From Strigops habroptila (taxonomy: Eukaryota > Chordata > Aves > Psittaciformes > Psittacidae), in contig NW_022651110.1 of NCBI RefSeq assembly GCF_004027225.2, positions 638,517 to 702,516 of the forward strand: a DNA stretch of 64,000 nt. The letters run 5' to 3'. Made by a program: the position numbers and the translations under genes. Of this stretch, positions 45,959-58,000 are shown piece by piece. The notes under the pieces are model-generated. The model was not told the origin of the DNA. It searched no databases and saw nothing but the letters and a program-made list of their open reading frames with translations. Positions within the stretch are counted from its first letter, which is position 1; every line of letters starts with the position of its first letter.

Positions 45959-46087
45959 TTACACGCTGGTGGCCTGAGCATCATCCCCAAACACCCGATG
46001 TCCCACCCTCCTGTGGTGGCCTAAGGCTTGGGTGATGGCGGCCTGCAGCTGCTCCTGTTCCTTCTCCAGCACCAGCACACGTCTCTC
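45959..46087 (-). CDS. RASAL3: RASAL3 last coding exon and stop
   Basis: The acceptor is GTGGCCTCGCAG. It encodes [20 protein letters not shown] then [20 protein letters not shown] and SV, ending in TAA at 45961-45959. The acceptor is preceded directly by a 10-bp tandem array. Confidence 0.85.
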   Translation of the reverse strand, partial: ERRVLVLEKEQEQLQAAITQALGHHRRVGHRVFGDDAQATSV

Positions 46088-49000
46088 CTGCGAGGCCACC
46101 CTTTGTCACTCATTGTCACCCTTGGTCACCCATTGTCACCCTTTGTCACTCATTGTCACCCTTGGTCACCCATTGTCACCCTTTGTCACTCTTTGTCACC
46201 CTTGGTCACCCATTGCCACCCATTGTCACCCTTTGTCACCCATGGGTGCCCCACATCCCGGCTCTCACCAGCTCCCGGCTCTTCTCCTCGCTGCTCTTCA
46301 GCCTCTCCAGGTCCTTCTTCCTGTTGCCTTCAGCCGCTGTCAACCTGGATTGGGATGGGATGAGCCCATGTCTTGGGATGGTGGTGGGACACCCATTGGT
46401 TTGGGGCACCCACTGGTTTGGGGCACAAACTGGTTTGGGGCACCCATTGGTTTATGGCACCCATTGCTTTGGAGCACCCACTGCTTTGGAGCACCCATTG
46501 CTTTGGGACACAGACTGGTTTGGGATACCAACTGGTTTGGAGCACCCATTGGTTTGGTGCACACACTGGTTTGGAGCACCCATTGCTTAGGGGCACCCAT
46601 TAGTTTGGAGCACCCACTCTTTGTGTCACCCACTCCCCATCCCCTCCTCTACCTGGCTCCCAAACTGGCTGCTCGGGCATTGGCCTCCTCCAGCTGGTTC
46701 TGGAGCCTCTGGAGCTGCTCCCGGTGCTGCTCCTGCTCCTGCTCCATCCCCTGGTGCTGAGCCTCCACCTCGGCCACGCGCAGCTCCAGCAGCTGCGTCT
46801 TCTCCTGCTTCTCCTCCACCTCCTTCCTCAGCGCCTCCAGCACCCGCCCATGCTGCAGGGGACAAGGACAGGGGCGATGGGGCACCCCAATGGTTTTTGG
46901 TGGCCAATACCCCATGGTTACCTTCTGCAGTGAGGTCAATGGGGCACCCCAATGGCTTTTGGTTGCCAATACCCCATGGTTACCTTCTGCAGTGAGGTCA
47001 ATGGGGCACCCCAATGGCTTTTGGTTGCCACCACCTCATGGTTACCTCTTCCAGCGGGTGGATGCCATAGAGCTCGCCCTGTGCCACCACCGCAGCCACC
47101 TCCTCCACGTAGCGCTGCCAGGGCACCGTGGACTTGCGGAGCTTCCCGCGGCCCTGTGGCACCGGGGACATCCATTAGATGATGGTTTAACCCCAGGTGT
47201 CACCCCAGGGTGGTGGCACAAGTGGTGGTGTCACCTTATGGCAGTGGCACACTCCACAGTGTCACCCTACAGTGGTGGCACAAGCGATGGTGTCACCCCA
47301 TGGTGGTGGCACTATCAGGTGAGGGGCACCCAGGGGTGCACGGGACGGGGGAGTGATGGGAGGGGGGCATTAGGACCCAGTAGTGCTGGGTGGGGCACTA
47401 GGACCCAGAGGTGCTGGGGGGGTGGGGTGGGGGGGGGTGTTTAGGATCCGGGGTGATGATTGGGGGAGCATTAAGACCCAGTGGTGCTGGGAGAGGCATT
47501 AGGACCCAGGGGTGCTGGGGGGGGGGCATTAGGACCCAGCAGTGCTTGAGGGTACCCAGGGATATGGGGGTGCACCCAGGGGTAGAGGGTGCACCCAGGG
47601 GGTGATGGGGTGCACCCAGGGGTGATGGGGGGCACCCAGGGGTAGGGGGTACACCCAGGGGTATGGGGTGCACCCAGGGGGTGATGGGGTGCACCCAGGG
47701 GTAGGGGGTGCACCCGGGGGTGATGGGGGGCAGCCAGAGGGTGATGGCGTGCACCCAGGGGTAGGGGGTGCACCCAGGGGTGATGGGGGGCACCCAGGGG
47801 TAGGGGGGCACCCAGGGGTAGGGGGGGCACCCGGGGGTGATGGGGGTCACCCAGGGGTAGGGGGTGCACCCAGGGGTGATGGGGTGCACCCAGGGTTAGG
47901 GGGTGCACCCAGGGGTATGGGGTGCACCCAGGGGGTGATGTGGGGCACTCAGGGGTAGGGGTGCACCCAGGGGTGATGGGGTGCACCCAGGGGGTGATGT
48001 GGGGCACCCAGGGGTAGGGGTGCACCCGGGGGTGATGGGGGTCACCCAGGGGTAGGGGGTGCACCCAGGGGTGATGGGGGGCACCCAGGGGTAGGGGGTG
48101 CACCCAGGGGTATGGGTGCACCCAGGGGTGATGTGGGGCACCCAGGGGTATGGGGCGCACCCGGGGGGTGGTGAGGGTCCACAGCACCCATGAATCCCGC
48201 ATCGCACCAGACCCACACGAGGGTTTGCGGCGGCCGCGGTGGCTTTACCGGCGCGTCGCAGGGGCCAATGGCCCCCGGGGGGTCCGCGGCGGGCGGCTCT
48301 GCCCGGTGCTGGGCGCTGCTCTGGTGCCGCCGCGCTCCGCTGCTCCGCGCCGGGACGCTCTGCGTGCGCTGCACGTTGCGGCGCTCCCGTCGGGGGACCG
48401 GGGCCGGGGCCGGGGCTGGCTCCGGTTCGGGTCCGTCCTCCCGGCCCCGCACCCGGCGGATGCTGAGCAGGGACTGGCTCTTGATGAGGGGGCTGTGCTT
48501 GCCCAGGTCCCGCGGCGGCACGAAGCCGGGCTTGAAGCTCTCTGCTGGCCTGGGGGGGTGAGGGGGATGGAGGATGGATGGATGGATGGATGGATGGAGG
48601 ATGGATGGATGATGGAGGGATGGGTGGATGGGTGGGTGGGTGGGTGGATGGATGATGGAGGGATGGGTGGATGGGTGGGTGGGTGGGTGGATGGATGGAT
48701 GGATGGATGGGTGGATGGATGGATGGATGGATGGATGGGTGGATGGATGGATGGATGGAAGATGGAGGGATGGATGGAAGATGGATGGATGGATGGATGG
48801 GTGGATGGATGATGGATGGATGATGGATGGATGGGTGGATGGATGGATGGATGAGTGGATGGGTGGATGGATGGATGGATGGATGGATGGATGGGTGGAT
48901 GGATGGATGGATGGATGGATGGATGGATGGATGGATGGATGATGGATGGATGGGTGGATGGATGGATGGGTGGATGGGTGGATGGATGGATGGATGGATG

Positions 49001-52000
49001 GATGGGTTGATGGATGGATGGATGGGTGGATGGATGGATGGATGGATGATGGATGGATGGATGGATGGATGGATGGATGGATGGATGAGTGGATGGTGGA
49101 TGGATGGATGGATGGATGGGTGGATGGATGGATGGATGGATGGATGGATGGATGGATGGGTGGATGGATGGGTGGATGGATGGGTGGATGGATGGATGGA
49201 TGGACGGATGGGTGGATGGGTGGATGGATGGATGATGGATGGATGGATGGATGGATACTGGGGGGTGGTGGAGCCAGGAAGCACCAGAACCAACCTGAAC
49301 CTGACTGGGACCAGGACCCAGGAGGGACCACGAACCAAAACAGGACCAGAGGCACCCCAAATACAGTTGGGGTCAAACCCATCTCCTGGCCCCAGCCTGG
49401 ACCTCAAGCACTTCAAACCCAGCCATGTCCAGAGACACCCCAAACCCAACCAGGACGTGAATCACCCCAAACCCCAAATGTCACCCCAAGCCCAACTAGG
49501 ACCAGAAACACCCCCTAAATCCATCTGGGGCCAGAAACATCTCCTGGACTCAGTCTGGCCCACAAGTACCCATCAAATCCAGTTGGGACTAGAACCATCC
49601 CTTACCTGGACCACAACCATCTGCTGGACCCATGAGGGACCAAACCCACCCTCTGAAGCCAACTGGGCCCAGTGATTCTAAGCCCATTCTGGACCAGAAC
49701 CAAGACCAGAACCATCACTTGAACACAACCAGAACCAGAACCGCCCCAAACCCACCACAGTGTCACCAAAGCTCTTCCTGTCCCCATATGTCCACCATGG
49801 TTCCATATGTCCCTGCGTCCACCCACTGGTACCTTCGCTCTGTGGTGGAGCTGAGACGGACGGAGACAGGGACAGGAGTCCCCTCCTTGATGGCGGTGAG
49901 GATGGTGGGCAGGGGCTCCAGCTCCTTCTGCGTGGACTACCAGGACAAGACATGGACGTTAAGGTGACAATGGGTGGCCATGGGGCAGTGGACCAACTCT
50001 ATATGTGGGGAGAAGGAGGTGGCCAGCAGTCTTGCCAGTCACCCTTGGGGACAAATGGGTTGGTGGCACCTGGTCCAGGCTGGAGAAGATGTCACAGAGC
50101 AGAAGGTGGAGGGTGGCGAGCTCCAGGGCCAGGTCCACGTAGCCGTCATAGGTGGCCATGTGGACGCTGCTCTCAGGGTTGGACACGCTCTGCAGGAAGC
50201 CTGTCATGGTGCTCCAGTTGTGCTCCAAGAACTCATTCATGAAGCCCATGTAGGCCTCCTTCTCGCCAAACCTAGGGAACGCAATGGCTGGTTACTTTGG
50301 TGGCCTGGTGATGGCCTGGGCCACCTCCATGGTCATGGGCCACCTCCATCAGCACGGGCCACCACCATGAGCTCGGGTCACCACTATGGTCATGGACCAC
50401 CTCCACGGTCATGGGCCACCACCGTGAGCACGGGCCACCACCATGGTCATGGGCCACCACCATAGTCACGGGCCAGGCCACCTCCAGGATCATGGACCAA
50501 GTCATTGGACCCATCAGGGACCAAACCCACCCTCTGAAGCCAAACTGGGACCAGTGATTCTAAGCCCATCCTGGACCAGAGTCACCCTAGACCCAACTAA
50601 GACCAGAACCATCCCCTGAACCCAGTCAATGTCCCTGCACCCTGTCACCACCCTGTTTACAAGCCAGAACACGGGTGAGGACACTTCCGTGTTCATGGAC
50701 CAAGCCACCCATAGGTCAGGCCACCACAGATAACATGTGAGGCTCTGCAGGACCACATCAGGTCCATGCATGGAGTGGAGATGTCCCCACTGCCCCATGG
50801 CTGGTTCATGGCATGGAGGAGACGTCCCCATTGCCCCATGGCTGATTCATGGCGTGGAGATGTCCCCATTGCCCCATGGCTTCCCTATGGCCACGTCCCC
50901 ATCATGCTGGTACCGTGCCGTACGTGGTGAAGTTGGCCAGGTTCTGGATGACTTTGGCCACCAGGGTGAGGGTGCGGGTGGTGGCCTCGCTTGGGTACTC
51001 CTGGATGAGGCCGAAGAGGCTGGGGGACATGATGGCAGGACAGAGGAACCGCAGGAACAAGGAGGCCGAGACTAGGCGGTGGCCGATGGGCTCCTTGCCC
51101 CGCGCCACGCACGCCTCCCGCCACGCCATGAAGATCTCACCCAGCTCCACAGGGAAGGTGCTGCAGGGACAGAGACACCCTCAGGAGTGCTGGAGCAGGA
51201 GGGACGTCCTGGAGCACCCCCATGCGCCACCAGGGTGGGCTGTGGGATGTGGTGCCCACCATGCCTGTGCTTGGCCCCATGCTGGCCCACTGTGCTTGTT
51301 GCTGAGGTTGACCCCGGGTCTTTGGTGGTGCTCATCTCCATGTCCATCCCCATGTCCATCCCCATGTCCATCCTGGTGCCAGTCCCCAGACACATCCGCC
51401 TGTCCATCCCCATGTCCATCCTGGTGCCAGTCCCCAGACTCATGCCCATGCCCATCCTGGTGCCAGGGCCTGTCCTTCTTCCCATTCCTGTTCCTGTTCC
51501 CAAGTGCATTCCTGTGCCCATGCCCATCCTCAGGTCCTCCTGCTGCTGGACGCCTCCTTCATGCCTGTCCCATTGCCCGTGCTAGTGTCCACCCCATGGC
51601 CCCCCCCATGACCATCCCCATATCCATCCCATGCCCATGCAGGGCTGTCCCTCACTCGCAGGAGGCAGCGATGCGCTGGAAGGTCTCCTTGCAGACCTGC
51701 CGCAGGTTCTTCTGGTTGTCAGAGAGGTCAAGGCCAGCACATCTGCTGGGATCCACCTCACAGCTCTCCTCCGAGACGCAGAGCTGGGCCACGGCCTCAC
51801 CTGGGCGCCAAGGGACAGCCCATGAGGGGACCAACTGGCCACCACCACGGGGATGGCTGTGACCAGTCTCCATCACATCATCATGGGTGTTCTGGGGTGT
51901 CCTGCAGCACAACCCAACCCATCCATCCCAACCCAACTCATCCACCCCAACCCAATCCATCCACCCCAACCCAATCCATCCATCCCAATCCATCCATCCC

Positions 52001-55000
52001 AACCCAACTCATCCATCCCAACCCAACTCATCCATCCCAACCCAACTCATCCATCCCAACCCAATCCACCCACCCCAACCCAATCCATCCATCCCAATCC
52101 ATCCATCCCAACCCAACTCATCCATCCCAACCCAACTCATCCATCCCAACCCAACTCATCCGTCCCAACCCAATCCATCCACCCCAACCCAATCCATCCA
52201 TCCCAATCCATCCATCCCAACCCAACTCATCCATCCCAACCCAACTCATCCGTCCCAACCCAACCCATCCATTCCAACCCAACCCATCCATCCCAACCCA
52301 ACTCATCCATCCCAATCTATCCATCCCAAACCAACTCAGCCATCCCAACTCAACTCATCCATCCCAATCCAACCCATCCATCCGATCTCATCCCATCCCA
52401 GGTTAACTCAATCCATAGCTCTCTGGAGCACTTTGTAACATCATGCCCAAGTTGTCCTGCACCCCAGACACCCCATAATGACCTACAAAGACCTGTTCAG
52501 CTGTACCCAGTGTGTCCTGGAGGTATTTGCCCCCCACCAGCTTCATGTACTCATCGATGGCTTTGGTGGCCAAAGTGTTCTCCCGGAAGATGAGGGCCTC
52601 GCGGTCATCGAAGCGCTCCAGCTCCGCCACACCGAGGTCAATGAGAAACGACTGTGGGTGGACGTGTTGAGAGCCCACGGACCCAACTGACTTGATCTTC
52701 CCACTCTGGGGTGTTCCAGGATCTCCTGGCACTCCCCTGGGTTGCATTTCCCACCCCAGCAATCCCATTCCATCCCATTCCATCCCATCCCATTCCATCC
52801 CATGCCAACTCAACTCAACCCAACCCATCCCAAGCCAACCCAACCCATTCCAACTAAACCCATCCAACTCATCCATCCCAACCCAACTCACGCACCTCAC
52901 CCCAACCCAACTCATCAATCCCATCCCCCCCCAACACATCCACCTTATCTCATCCCATTCCAGCTCAATCCAACCCATCCCAACCCAAGCCATCCATCCC
53001 AACCCAACCCAACCCATCCATCCCAACCCAACCCAAGTCATTCATCTCAACCCAACTCATCCACCCCCACCCAACCCAACTCATTCATCCCAACCCAACT
53101 CATCCACGCCAACCCGCCCCAACTGAACCCATCTCATCCATCCCAACCCAACTCATCCAACCCAACCCAACTCATTCATCCCAACCCAATCCAACCCATC
53201 CACCTGATCTCATCCCATCCCAACTTAACCCATCCCATCCCAACTCAACCCATCCATCCCAACCCAAGCCATCCATCCCAATCCAACCCACCATACCCAC
53301 ATCCCTGCTGTACCTTGGCCTTCCCAGTGCTCTGCAAGACACGGACCAGGGCCCCGGCCAGCTCCTCCTTGTGCCGTGCAGTGATGATGGGCTCCAAATG
53401 GGCGCAGAGCTCCCGATAGTGGAAGGTGATGAACTCAGCCAGCTCCTTGTAGCGCACGATGGGCAGCACCCGCACCTCCCGGTAGCGCCCGCGCACCCGC
53501 AGCGCTGGCACCTGCTCCCCGGGGCCACCCAGTGTGTACCAGCGCTCCAGGGGCTGCCGCGCACCCGACAGCTCAGTCAAGGGGATGGTGATGGAGGCCA
53601 CCGGTTGGGTTGGGTCCTCATCATGGCACAGGGCAAGGGTGAGGGCGCGAGCGGGTGGGAGAGCGGTCAACTGGAAGAGTTCACCCCAGAAGAGCTCGCC
53701 ATCGGGCCCGGCCACCTTGGCCGTGGTGCGGGCGAAGAGGGTGCCATCGAGGTGGAGGTGACAACGGAGGCGCCGCCGTGGTGGTAGGTCCCGGGCCTCG
53801 TACACCCAGAGGCTCAGTGAGAGCTCCAGCCGCTCACAGTTGTCCTGTTGGGGTGGGACATGGGGACATGGGAACATGGGGACATGGGGACAAGGGGGAC
53901 ATGGAGGAGTGGGTGAATGTGAGGGGGAAAGAGGGCAGGGGACACAGAGGTTTGTGCGTGGATGTGGGGATGGGGATAGGAGGGGACATGGGGGACAGGG
54001 AGGGACATGTGGGGATGAAAGGGACATGGAGGGACACAAGGGGACATAGGGAACAGGGCAGGACACAGGGGACAGGAGGGGACATGGGGGGACATGTAGG
54101 AATGAAGGGGACATGGAGGGACATAGGGAACAAGAGGTGACATAGGGGCAGGGCACGACATGGGGACAACAGGGGACACAAGGGGACAACCGAGCTCCCA
54201 TAGGACAAGAGGGGACATGGAGGGGGACAACCACATCCAGGGGACAACAGGACATAAGGGGACTCCACAGGACTCCAGAGTGGGCTGGGGGGGTCCCCAC
54301 CCTCCTGTCAGGGTGCTGGGGGCACCCTATGGGTGAGAGGGGTGTCCCATGGGTGCCCCCGTGGTCCCACCTTGTTGGGCTGCACGGTGCGGCGCAGCTC
54401 CTCGATCCAGCGGTCGCGCTCAGCCAGGGACGTGCACCCAAAAGACCGGCTGCCCTCCCCCGTGATGACCTGGGTGCAGGGAGGGCGTCTGCACGGGCAC
54501 CCAAGGGTGCCGTGGTGGGGCTGTGCTGGGGGCTCTGGGTGCCCATGGCTAAGGGCTGTGCTGGGGTATCCTTTTGAGGGGCTCTGGGTGCCCCTTCACA
54601 GTGCCTGGGTGCCCTGGGTGCCCCTTTAGGGTGCTTGGACTGCTCTGGGTGCCTATCCAGGGTGCCCTAGATGTCCTGGGTGCCAATGCAGAGTGTTCTG
54701 GCTGCTCTGCATTCCCCTTCAAGGTGCCTGGAGTGCTCTGGGTGCCCCTCCAGGGTGGCCTGGGTGCCTATCCAGGGTGTTGTGGGTGCTGTGGGTGCCC
54801 CGGGTTCCCCTTTAAGTTGCCTGGGGTGCCCCTCCGGGTGCTCTGGGTGCTTGTGCAGGGTGTTCTGCCTGCTCCGGGTTCCCCTTCAAGGTGTCTGGGG
54901 TGCACTGGGTGCTTCTACATGGTGCCCTGAATGCCTGGTCAGGGTGTCCTTGGTGCTGTGAGTGCCGCTGCAGTGTGCCATGGGTGCCACGGGCACCCTG

Positions 55001-58000
55001 GGTGCCTCTCCACCTTGTCTAAGGTGCCCTGGGTGTCTCTTCAGGTTGCCTGAGGTGCTCTGGGTGCCTATCCAGGGTGCCCTAGATGCCCTGGGAGCTT
55101 CTCCACCTTGTCTAAGGTGCCCTGGGAACCTTAGGGTGCCCTGGGTGCCTCTCCAGGTTACCTGGGGTGCTCTGGGTGCCCCTCCAGGGTGCCCTGGGTG
55201 CCTGCGCGGGGCACCCCGAGCACCCCCTTACCTGAAAGCAGAACCTCTCCCCCACGATGCTGCCGTGCACAGGCCGCACGAGGACGTTGTCCCCATTGAG
55301 GTCCAGCTCGGCCACGCGGGGTGGTGGCAGCAGCGACTCCCGCGACCTGCTGCGGCTGGGGACCCTGTGGGGACAGACCCGTCGCTGGGGCACCCTCACC
55401 AGCACCCACGTCCCACCTCGGGCACCCATCGCCTTGGTGCTGCACCTGCTGCTGCTGGGGCCACCACCACGACCTTTGCGCTCCCAAAGCCTCTTCCACA
55501 GCAGCCCCTGGATATGGGAAAGAAGGTGGGTGCTGCGTCACCCATGGGTGTGGAGCACCCTGAGGGGTTGGGGTGATGGGTGCTGGGGGTGCCCACCTTG
55601 ACGTTGCTGAACTGGGAGCTGTCGCTCTCAATGCTTCTCCCTGCGCTATGGGTGCTCCGCTCATCCACAGCTGGGTCTGGAGGGGCACCCAGCGTTGACA
55701 CCCATTCACCAGCACCCCAACACCGTGCCAGGGTTTGGGGGGGGGGGGGCAGGATACACCCATAACCCCTATTTCCACTGGGAAACATCAACCATGCACC
55801 AGGTTGTGGGTGCCAAATCCTGCTGGCACCCATATCCATCACCCTCAGATGCAGACAAATGGGTGCTCCAGACGGGTGCTCACGGGTGAAAAGGAGAAGG
55901 GGGCAGAGGGGTTTATCCTGCCCTGGCCATGTGGGTGCTGGGGGGTAACCCAGGTCCCTGCATGGTGCTGAGCAGCAGCAGGGCCTCATGGTGAGGAACC
56001 CGAAGGGGTTTATCGCCCTATCAGCAGACGCAGCAGCGGAAGGAAGTGGTGACATCCCTGCACCCAGCGCTTCCTCCCTGCACCCAGCGTGAGCTTCCTC
56101 CCATGTGGGGTGCGTGGGGGGCATGGGGTGCTGCATGGGACGTGGCATGGGGTGCTGCATGGTGTGATGCATGTGTGGGGCACGGCATGGGGTGCTGCAT
56201 GGTGTGATGCACGTGTGGGGCACGGCATGGGGTGCTGCATGGTGTGATGCACGTGTGGGGCACGGCATGGGGTGCTGCATGGTGTGGGGCATGTCATGGG
56301 GTGCTGCATGGGGCATGGCGTGCTGCATGGCATGGGGCATGGTGTGATGCATGGGGCATAGTGGGATGCATAGGGAACAGTGGGATGCATGGGGCATGGC
56401 ATGGGGTGCTGCATGGCATGGGCATGGGGGGATGCATGGGGCATGGCATGGGGTGCTGCATGGCACCCCATGTGGGGCATGGCATAGTGTGGGGCATGGT
56501 GTGGGGCATGGTGTGGGGCGTGGCGTGGTGTGGGGCATGGTATGGTGCATGGCATGGTGTGGGGCATGGTATGATGCGTGGCATAGTGTGGGGCATGGTG
56601 TGGGGCATGGTGTGGTGCATGGCATGGTGTGGGGCATTGTGTGGGGCATGGCACAGGACATGGCCATGGTGTGGGGCATGGTGTGGGGCATGGTGTGGGG
56701 CATGGTGTGGTGCGTGGCATGGCATGGTGTGGGGCATGGTATGGTGCATGGTATGGTGCATGGCTTGGTGTGGGGCATGGCGTGGTGTGGGGCACGGTGT
56801 GGGGCATGATGTGGGGCATGGCACAGGGCATGGCCATGGTGCATTGCCCATTGCATGGTATGCGATGGCTACACGGTAGATGGCACGATGCACGGCACAA
56901 CACATGCTGCGTGATGCATAGGTCATGGCCCAGCACATGTCACAACACATGGTGCATTATGCCACGGCTATATGGCACATGCATGGCACATGTGGTGCGT
57001 GATGCATGACCGTATGGAACACGCATGGGTCATGGCACAGCACATGTCACAACATGCACTGCATGATGTATGACCATAATGGCACATGCATGGTGCATGG
57101 CACAACATGTGGCCCAAGGGGCTCCATGCACTGGACCTGCACACACCAGCTCACACCAGCACCCATGGCACAGGGTGACAGCACCCATGGGTGCCATGAA
57201 CTCACCAGGGTCCCTCCTGCTGCCCGCTGGGTGCATGTTGAAGCTCTCAGCCGTGGAGCTCCCCATCCTGCTCCTGCATGAGGCCTGGTGGCACATTGGG
57301 GTCAGGCCCCAGCACCCATGGGTGCCCTCCAGCACCCAAAGGACTCCAGCACAAACCCCTAGGGTGCCCCCATGCCCTCACCTCCTCATCCCGGCCCACC
57401 AGCACCAGGTTTCCATCCACCAGTGAGAAGTGGGAGACATCCCACACAGGGCCATCAGATGCTGGAGCCAACAGGGCTGGTGATGTCCCATGGGTGCTCA
57501 CTGCAGGGGGGCATTGGGTGCTCACCCATGGGCAGCATGGTGGTGCCAGGGGGACATGTGGCTGTGGCCATGGCTCCGTAGGTGTGACAATAGCAGGGGG
57601 CCCCCATCTGGGGACCCCCATCCCGGCACCCACATCTGGGCACCCCATCCAGGGTTCCCCTGTGCAGACACCCCTATAAGGGCACCCACATATAGGCACC
57701 CATGACCGTGGACCCTGTATGGGCACCCCCCTTCAGGGTACATGGAGCCATGGGGTGGTTGGAGTGATGGTGACAGGGGACATGTGGCCACGGAGGTACC
57801 ACCACCCATCACCCACTGCATCCCAGCGCATCACCTGTTTCCATTGCCCACCACCCACCAGCACCCAACCCATCACCCATCACGCCTAAGATATCACCCA
57901 TCATCACCACCCACCTCCATCACCCCTGAGCCATCACCCATCATCATCACCCACTGCCCCTAACCCATCACTCAACATCATCACCCATCACGCCTAACCC

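Noticed and set aside
47896-49449. 517- and 446-codon minus-strand ORFs rich in HPSIHPSI
   Set aside because: Simple-repeat (CATC)n translation running through the real linker exon in and out of frame. Only 48249-48549 is kept, as a RASAL3 exon.
55396-56950. Minus-strand ORFs of [10 protein letters not shown] type (up to 486 codons)
   Set aside because: Translation of the GCATGGTGTGGG array in a RASAL3 intron.
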